NCBI GenBank assembly: GCA_964631605.1
Contig: CAZVYG010000088.1
Coordinates: forward strand, 1-19,980
Length of the DNA stretch: 19,980 nucleotides
Source of the DNA: JARKQH01 sp964631605
GTDB taxonomy: Bacteria; Verrucomicrobiota; Verrucomicrobiia; Limisphaerales; UBA8199
Direction of reading: 5' to 3'
The stretch's first letter is position 1, and every line of letters starts with the position of its first letter. The position numbers and the translations under genes are program-made. Below the pieces are notes generated by a model. That model saw only the letters and a program-made list of their open reading frames with translations, made no database searches and was not told the DNA's origin. Of the stretch, positions 16,801 to 19,980 are shown piece after piece.

Positions 16801-17975
16801 TCGTCAGCAACCCCGGCGGCAGCGTCACCAGCGGCGTGGCCGTGCTCACGGTCGTCTCGGCCCCCATCATCACCACCCACCCCGTCAGCCGCACCAACAA
16901 CCAGAACCTCGACGTGTCCTTCAGCGTCGTGGCCAGCGGCGGCGCTCTGGCATACCAATGGTCGTTCAACGGCGCGCCCCTGGCCAACGCCACCAACGCC
17001 ACGCTGAATCTGCCCAGCATCGTGCCGGCGCAGGCGGGCGCATACTCGGTCGTGGTCAGCAACCCCGGCGGCAGCGCGACCAGCTCCAATGCCACCCTGA
17101 CGGTGATTCCCGTCCCCGCCCCGCGCCTCACTGGCCAGTGGGATTTCAACCAGGCCAACCTGGCCCCCACCACCGGCCAGGCCTTGGACTTCTTCAACGC
17201 GACCGTGCAGGCCGACACCACGTTCGGCACCACCACCAGCTTTGGCATCGCCGACATTGACGGCACGCCGGCCCCGGTGCTCCGCTATGTGCCCAGCACC
17301 GCGAACTGGGGCGGCTACAAGATGTATCACGGCGCCGACCCCAATGGTGGCGGCAACTTCGTGAACCAGTACACGATCATCTACGACGTGTATTATCCGC
17401 CCGCCTCGCACAACGCCTGGCGCGCCCTGTTCCAGACCGCCAGCGGCAACAACAACGACGGCGACTTCTTCATCAATACCGCCAACGGCCTCGGCATCAG
17501 CGGCAACTATCAAGGCTCGGTGCCGCCGGCCACCTGGACCCGCATCGCCCTGGCGGTGGATGTGTCGAGCCCGCTCAGCCCCGCCGTCGCCAAGTGGATC
17601 AATGGCGTGAAGGTTGGCTACCAAACCGGCCTGTCCGGCGGGCGCGATGGCCGCTTCTCGCTCAGTCCCTTCGCGCTGCTTTTCGCGGATGAGGATGGCG
17701 AGAACGCCGAGACCTACGTCAGCAGCGTGGCGTTTTGGAATGGCAAGCTGCCCGACAGTTTCATCGCCGCGATGGGCGCGCCCACTGCCGCGAAGATTCC
17801 CGGCTCGATCACGGCCACCGCCGTGCCCGGCGGCGTTGCCATCTACCGCACCGGCAACCTCGGCGTCGAGCAAGCCGACAGCCCGAACGGCCCGTGGACG
17901 GAAGTCACCGGGGCGGCCAATCCGCTCATCGTGCCGACCACTGGCGCGGCGAAGTTCTACCGCCCGAAGTTCTAA
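13854..17975 (+). CDS. Giant exported LamG/Ig-like mosaic protein with duplicated ends
   Basis: The 1373-residue product has a signal peptide (to about residue 26, ASA). Domains in order: LamG-like A (about 28-252), an Ig/BIG-like beta segment (about 258-358), a jelly-roll domain opening FEDFEGLALLDAVEE (about 359-581), an Ig-like domain with YQW and LPGATEATLTL (about 583-666), a canonical LamG module (about 672-908), two more Ig-like domains (about 917-1003 and 1003-1087), LamG-like B (about 1093-1319) and a short tail ending KFYRPKF. Domains A and B share QWDFNQ-NL, FGTT-SFG, PNGGG and NGV-VG. LamG and Ig modules usually bind sugars or proteins; no catalytic motif is visible, so adhesion or substrate binding is inferred. 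The ATG at 13854 is chosen because the signal peptide starts there. A strong terminator follows. Confidence 0.85.
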   Translation: MKVRLLRAIVGPSLSLALLAASSASAQPFGQWDFNQSNLVATVGLDLAFRDGPGGATAAATQFGTTASFGLPDINGTNAFIMRFPASDLSASMGIDLTAPSAPNGGGSLVNNYTLILDVLFPAESANKVRPILETDQQILTPEADLIVDAGNGIGGVPGPYHGVIAPNTWYRIGFVVDGGGRQIRKYINGVEVGVQPIATVDSLYALAPGGLQALFANNTAATAAQGYVNSIQLRDTVLSAAQMVALGGPSADGIPQTIPSVPSYVQAWTPAGAVASRVTPIGAVINPGDTTVNTNTIVLKLNGVAQTGVTITSNGVITVAKASVGPLSAGATQTIEITYTDGNGSQAHSKQFKAAFLFEDFEGLALLDAVEEPNGLTNAWTPTPPPGWVTNHSGMPGYGDPANDGRTEWAGWTFARKEFWIASDNQTRDQFTRGVNVLAIADPDEWDDASHPQFDAQGNALYFNSFLSTPAIQIAGAPANSIFLKFDSSWRPEGFDDWGGTNNQTATITVSYNGGAPIEVLRWDSNESGPYYKPDSQNEPVFLPLANPAGATNLVVTFGLTQAGNDWWWAFDNLEVNTGPVAPAITLQPRGQTVSTNATVSFTTAASGSEPFNYQWQFHGTNLPGATEATLTLAGVTLADIGPYRVIVSNEAGSATSAIAWLNVYATLPAHDLVAHLKFDDSYDDASGRGNNALPVNTPGFVDGFLGRAVYLHSSRTNDPNNYVSLGYPTDLQFGAGDNAANFSFAFWTKVISRSGDKPFISNKNWDSGNNRGFVVASLGSGLKWNCRDDQSARRDSPGVGSQLNDSGWHHVVVTFERTNFARIYLDGVLVDTTSMAPDAGKPVGNLDTSDLGFNINLCQDGRGIYTDGSSSGLEALFDDFGIWRRVITPQEVEAIYHAAFFGTPLNDAPLYGAVPPPQITFPPTNQTVSAGSPVTLAVSAIGGNPLSYQWRLAGTNLPGATARTYSLAAADSTNAGNYAVVVSNPGGSVTSGVAVLTVVSAPIITTHPVSRTNNQNLDVSFSVVASGGALAYQWSFNGAPLANATNATLNLPSIVPAQAGAYSVVVSNPGGSATSSNATLTVIPVPAPRLTGQWDFNQANLAPTTGQALDFFNATVQADTTFGTTTSFGIADIDGTPAPVLRYVPSTANWGGYKMYHGADPNGGGNFVNQYTIIYDVYYPPASHNAWRALFQTASGNNNDGDFFINTANGLGISGNYQGSVPPATWTRIALAVDVSSPLSPAVAKWINGVKVGYQTGLSGGRDGRFSLSPFALLFADEDGENAETYVSSVAFWNGKLPDSFIAAMGAPTAAKIPGSITATAVPGGVAIYRTGNLGVEQADSPNGPWTEVTGAANPLIVPTTGAAKFYRPKF

Positions 17976-18003
17976 TTCCTCGCGCTTGGAAGCACCGCAC
18001 CAG

Positions 18004-18040
18004 CTCCGGCCCAGGCCAACCCTGGGCCGGAGTCTTTTCT
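18004..18040 (+). terminator. Strong intrinsic terminator after the LamG/Ig mosaic gene
   Basis: CTCCGGCCCAGG (18004-18015) pairs perfectly over 12 bp with CCTGGGCCGGAG (18021-18032) around a 5-base loop, followed by TCTTTTCT. It ends the upstream unit and shows that the phosphatase gene needs its own promoter. Confidence 0.92.
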
Positions 18041-18116
18041 CAAGAAATAGGCCCAACCGCATGCCGCACGCGCGCCGCAGCGCCCACACTCCCGCCCGGC
18101 TGAATTCCAATCTCCC

Positions 18117-19980
18117 ATGTCAACCCTGAAACTCCTTCTTGCCCTCGCCCTGGCCTTCGCCACGCCCCTGGCCTTCGCCCATCCCGACAAGCACGAAGAG
18201 GGCCTGCTGCTCCACTTCGCCACCGGCGTGCATCCCCTCGAGAACGGCAACTGGCCCGACCTTACCCACAAACTCACCGCCCGCGTGCAGGGCGAGCCCA
18301 TTCAGCAAACCCTCGGCCCTGCCTTGGCCCTCATCTGCAACGGCTTCACCGACTGGCTGCTCGCCGCGCCCGACTTGGCCCGCGCCACGCCCGCGTTGCC
18401 GAAGAGGGAGTTCTCTGCCGCCGCCTGGGTCGTCGTGAACGAAACCCATCCCGACGGCGGCATCATCGGCTTCCACCAGGACAACGGCGACTACGAGAAA
18501 GGCTGGCTGCTCGGTTTCGACCGCCGGGGCTTCTTTCTTACGCTCTCCACCACCGGCGCCGACGATGGCAATGGCCGCCTCACGCGTCTCACGGGCAAGA
18601 CCGCCCTGGAGAAGGGCCGCTGGCATTACGTCGTGGGCACCTATGACGGCGAGACGATGCGCCTGTACGTGGACGGCAAGCTCGACGGCGAATCCCGCGA
18701 ACAGAGCGGGGACATCCTGTATCCCGAGCGTGGCCGCTACGCCATCGCCGCCTACGCCGATGACAACGAACTCCATCCGCTGGACGGCGCGCTGTTCGAA
18801 GTAAAGGTCTATGATCGCGCTTTGGCCGCGAACGAAATCGCCGAAGTCGCCCGGAAGAACGCCGGCCTGCTGGCCTGGCGTTCCTCGATCAACCGGGAAC
18901 TCATCTTTCTCGTGAAACCTTATCTCCAGGCCGCCACCAGCAACTCGGTGGTCATCATGGCCGAGACCCCCAAACCGACGAAGATGCGTGTCGCCTACGG
19001 CGAGCTGCAGCCGCTCAAGCTTCACGCCGAGTCGGCCAAGGCTGCCACCATCCACGAAATCCCACTCACCGGCCTCAAACCCTGCACGCGATACTTCCAC
19101 CGTGTCGTGTGCGAGGACGACCAGGGCAACCTCGCCCGCAGCGAGGTATATTCCTTCCAGACCCTGCCCGGCCCCGACCAGGCCTGGGCTTTCGGCATCA
19201 TCAGCGACACCCAGCGCAATCCCAGCGTCACCCGCAAATGCGCCGAGGGCATTTTCGCCTTCCGGCCGAACATCACCATCCACCTGGGCGACGTGGTGGA
19301 CGACGGCCACGCCAAGCAGCAGTGGCTCTCCGACCTGTTTGAGCCGTGCGAGGGGCTCTTTTCCCGGGTGCCCACCTTCCCCGTCATCGGCAACCATGAG
19401 CAGAACGCGCATTGGTACTACGACTACTTCCACCTCCCCCCGCCGGAGTACTACTACACCTTCACCTGCGGCAACGCGCAATTCTTCATGCTTGACTCGA
19501 ACAAAGACTGCCGGGCCGGCAGCGAACAGTATCGCTGGCTGGAAAAGGTTCTGGCCGAGTCGAAGGCCACCTGGAAGTTCGCCGCGCACCACCATCCGTG
19601 TTTCAGCTCGGACGAGGACGACTACGGCGACCACCTCACCGGCAAGCCCGACAAGCCCTTCACCGAGGGCGACCCCCGCGTGCGCGACCTCGTCGGCCTC
19701 TACGAAAAATACGGCGTGGACATCGCCTTTGCCGGGCACATCCACAGCTACGAGCGCACCTGGCCGATCCTGCAAATGAGCATCAACCAGGCAAAAGGCG
19801 TCCGCTACATCATCAGCGGCGGCGGCGGCGGCGGACTGGAATCCGCCGCGCCGCAACGCGCGTGGTTCAGTCTGCACGTCCAGCGCGGGCATCACTTCTG
19901 CGTCGCCGCCGTGCAGGACCGCACCATCGAGTTCAAGGCCTACGACATCGAAGGCCGCCTCTTCGACAGCTTCAGCCTGA
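18117..19980 (+). CDS. Secreted LamG + purple-acid-phosphatase-like metallophosphoesterase, C-terminally cut by the window
   Basis: The frame is open to the right edge, so 621 residues are visible. A signal peptide (MSTLKLLLALALAFATPLAFA) is followed by a LamG/concanavalin module (about 25-250, with GRWHYVVGTYDG and VKVYDRALAANE), an FN3-like segment as in the N-terminal domain of purple acid phosphatases (about 262-350) and a metallophosphoesterase core. Metal-site motifs are D364 in SDTQ, GDVVDDG (D392), GNHE (426-428), HHHP (491-494) and GHIHSYER (540-547), the last being the PAP signature. The PAP tyrosine of GDxxY is replaced by Asp395. Phosphate-ester hydrolysis outside the cell, perhaps on a LamG-bound substrate, is inferred. 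No Shine-Dalgarno match is seen. Confidence 0.85.
   Translation, partial: MSTLKLLLALALAFATPLAFAHPDKHEEGLLLHFATGVHPLENGNWPDLTHKLTARVQGEPIQQTLGPALALICNGFTDWLLAAPDLARATPALPKREFSAAAWVVVNETHPDGGIIGFHQDNGDYEKGWLLGFDRRGFFLTLSTTGADDGNGRLTRLTGKTALEKGRWHYVVGTYDGETMRLYVDGKLDGESREQSGDILYPERGRYAIAAYADDNELHPLDGALFEVKVYDRALAANEIAEVARKNAGLLAWRSSINRELIFLVKPYLQAATSNSVVIMAETPKPTKMRVAYGELQPLKLHAESAKAATIHEIPLTGLKPCTRYFHRVVCEDDQGNLARSEVYSFQTLPGPDQAWAFGIISDTQRNPSVTRKCAEGIFAFRPNITIHLGDVVDDGHAKQQWLSDLFEPCEGLFSRVPTFPVIGNHEQNAHWYYDYFHLPPPEYYYTFTCGNAQFFMLDSNKDCRAGSEQYRWLEKVLAESKATWKFAAHHHPCFSSDEDDYGDHLTGKPDKPFTEGDPRVRDLVGLYEKYGVDIAFAGHIHSYERTWPILQMSINQAKGVRYIISGGGGGGLESAAPQRAWFSLHVQRGHHFCVAAVQDRTIEFKAYDIEGRLFDSFSL

Noticed and set aside
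15601..17110. Repeated Ig-like segments considered as a tandem DNA repeat or CRISPR-like array
   Set aside because: The similarity follows protein domain repeats of about 85 residues inside one reading frame; no short direct repeats with unique spacers are present.
18120..19895. Open frame of about 590 codons on the minus strand opposite the phosphatase gene
   Set aside because: Same antisense effect; the plus strand carries all the metal-site motifs of a metallophosphoesterase.

Overview
The window looks like chromosomal DNA of a GC-rich Verrucomicrobiota bacterium, most likely Limisphaerales/Pedosphaerales (subdivision 3). This is inferred from style: a pseudopilin with an H-X9-DG C-terminus, secreted proteins built from LamG-type and Ig-like modules with the typical 'YQW...LPGAT...VVVSN' pattern, and a housekeeping block (rplU-rpmA-obgE) in standard bacterial order. 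No ribosomal RNA or database search was available to confirm the lineage.

Layout. 1-778 (minus, cut by the left edge) is the N-terminal part of a PBP4-type D-Ala-D-Ala carboxypeptidase. 1143-3027 carries rplU and rpmA, a clean intrinsic terminator, then obgE, whose Obg domain has an unusual inserted segment rich in inverted repeats. A terminator and a tRNA-Gly(CCC) follow. 3331-5478 is a patchwork that looks accreted or decayed: a secreted methyltransferase-family remnant lacking its whole SAM-binding core, an intact SAM methyltransferase, a small HTH-like protein on the minus strand, a degenerate transposase-like fragment and a DUF433 antitoxin-like gene broken by a one-base frameshift. 5480-7677 returns to conserved genes: an HTH-EIIA(Ntr) fusion and threonine synthase.

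From 7787 on, the window is dominated by exported proteins: a GH44 endoglucanase/xyloglucanase with FN3 and LamG modules (minus), an 850-bp stretch without a convincing gene, a Sel1-repeat lipoprotein (minus), a pseudopilin overlapping a small lipoprotein, a 1373-residue LamG/Ig mosaic protein whose two ends are duplicates of each other, a strong terminator, and a LamG + purple-acid-phosphatase-like metallophosphoesterase cut by the right edge.

The exported set fits a lifestyle of polysaccharide and organic-phosphate scavenging. The functional link between these genes is inference from proximity. I found no CRISPR array, phage, complete insertion sequence or clearly novel multi-gene defence system. 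The most unusual points are the core-less methyltransferase, the inverted-repeat insertion in obgE, the broken DUF433 gene, the bookend duplication in the mosaic protein, and the phosphatase that keeps the PAP signature but has Asp where PAPs have the metal-binding Tyr.
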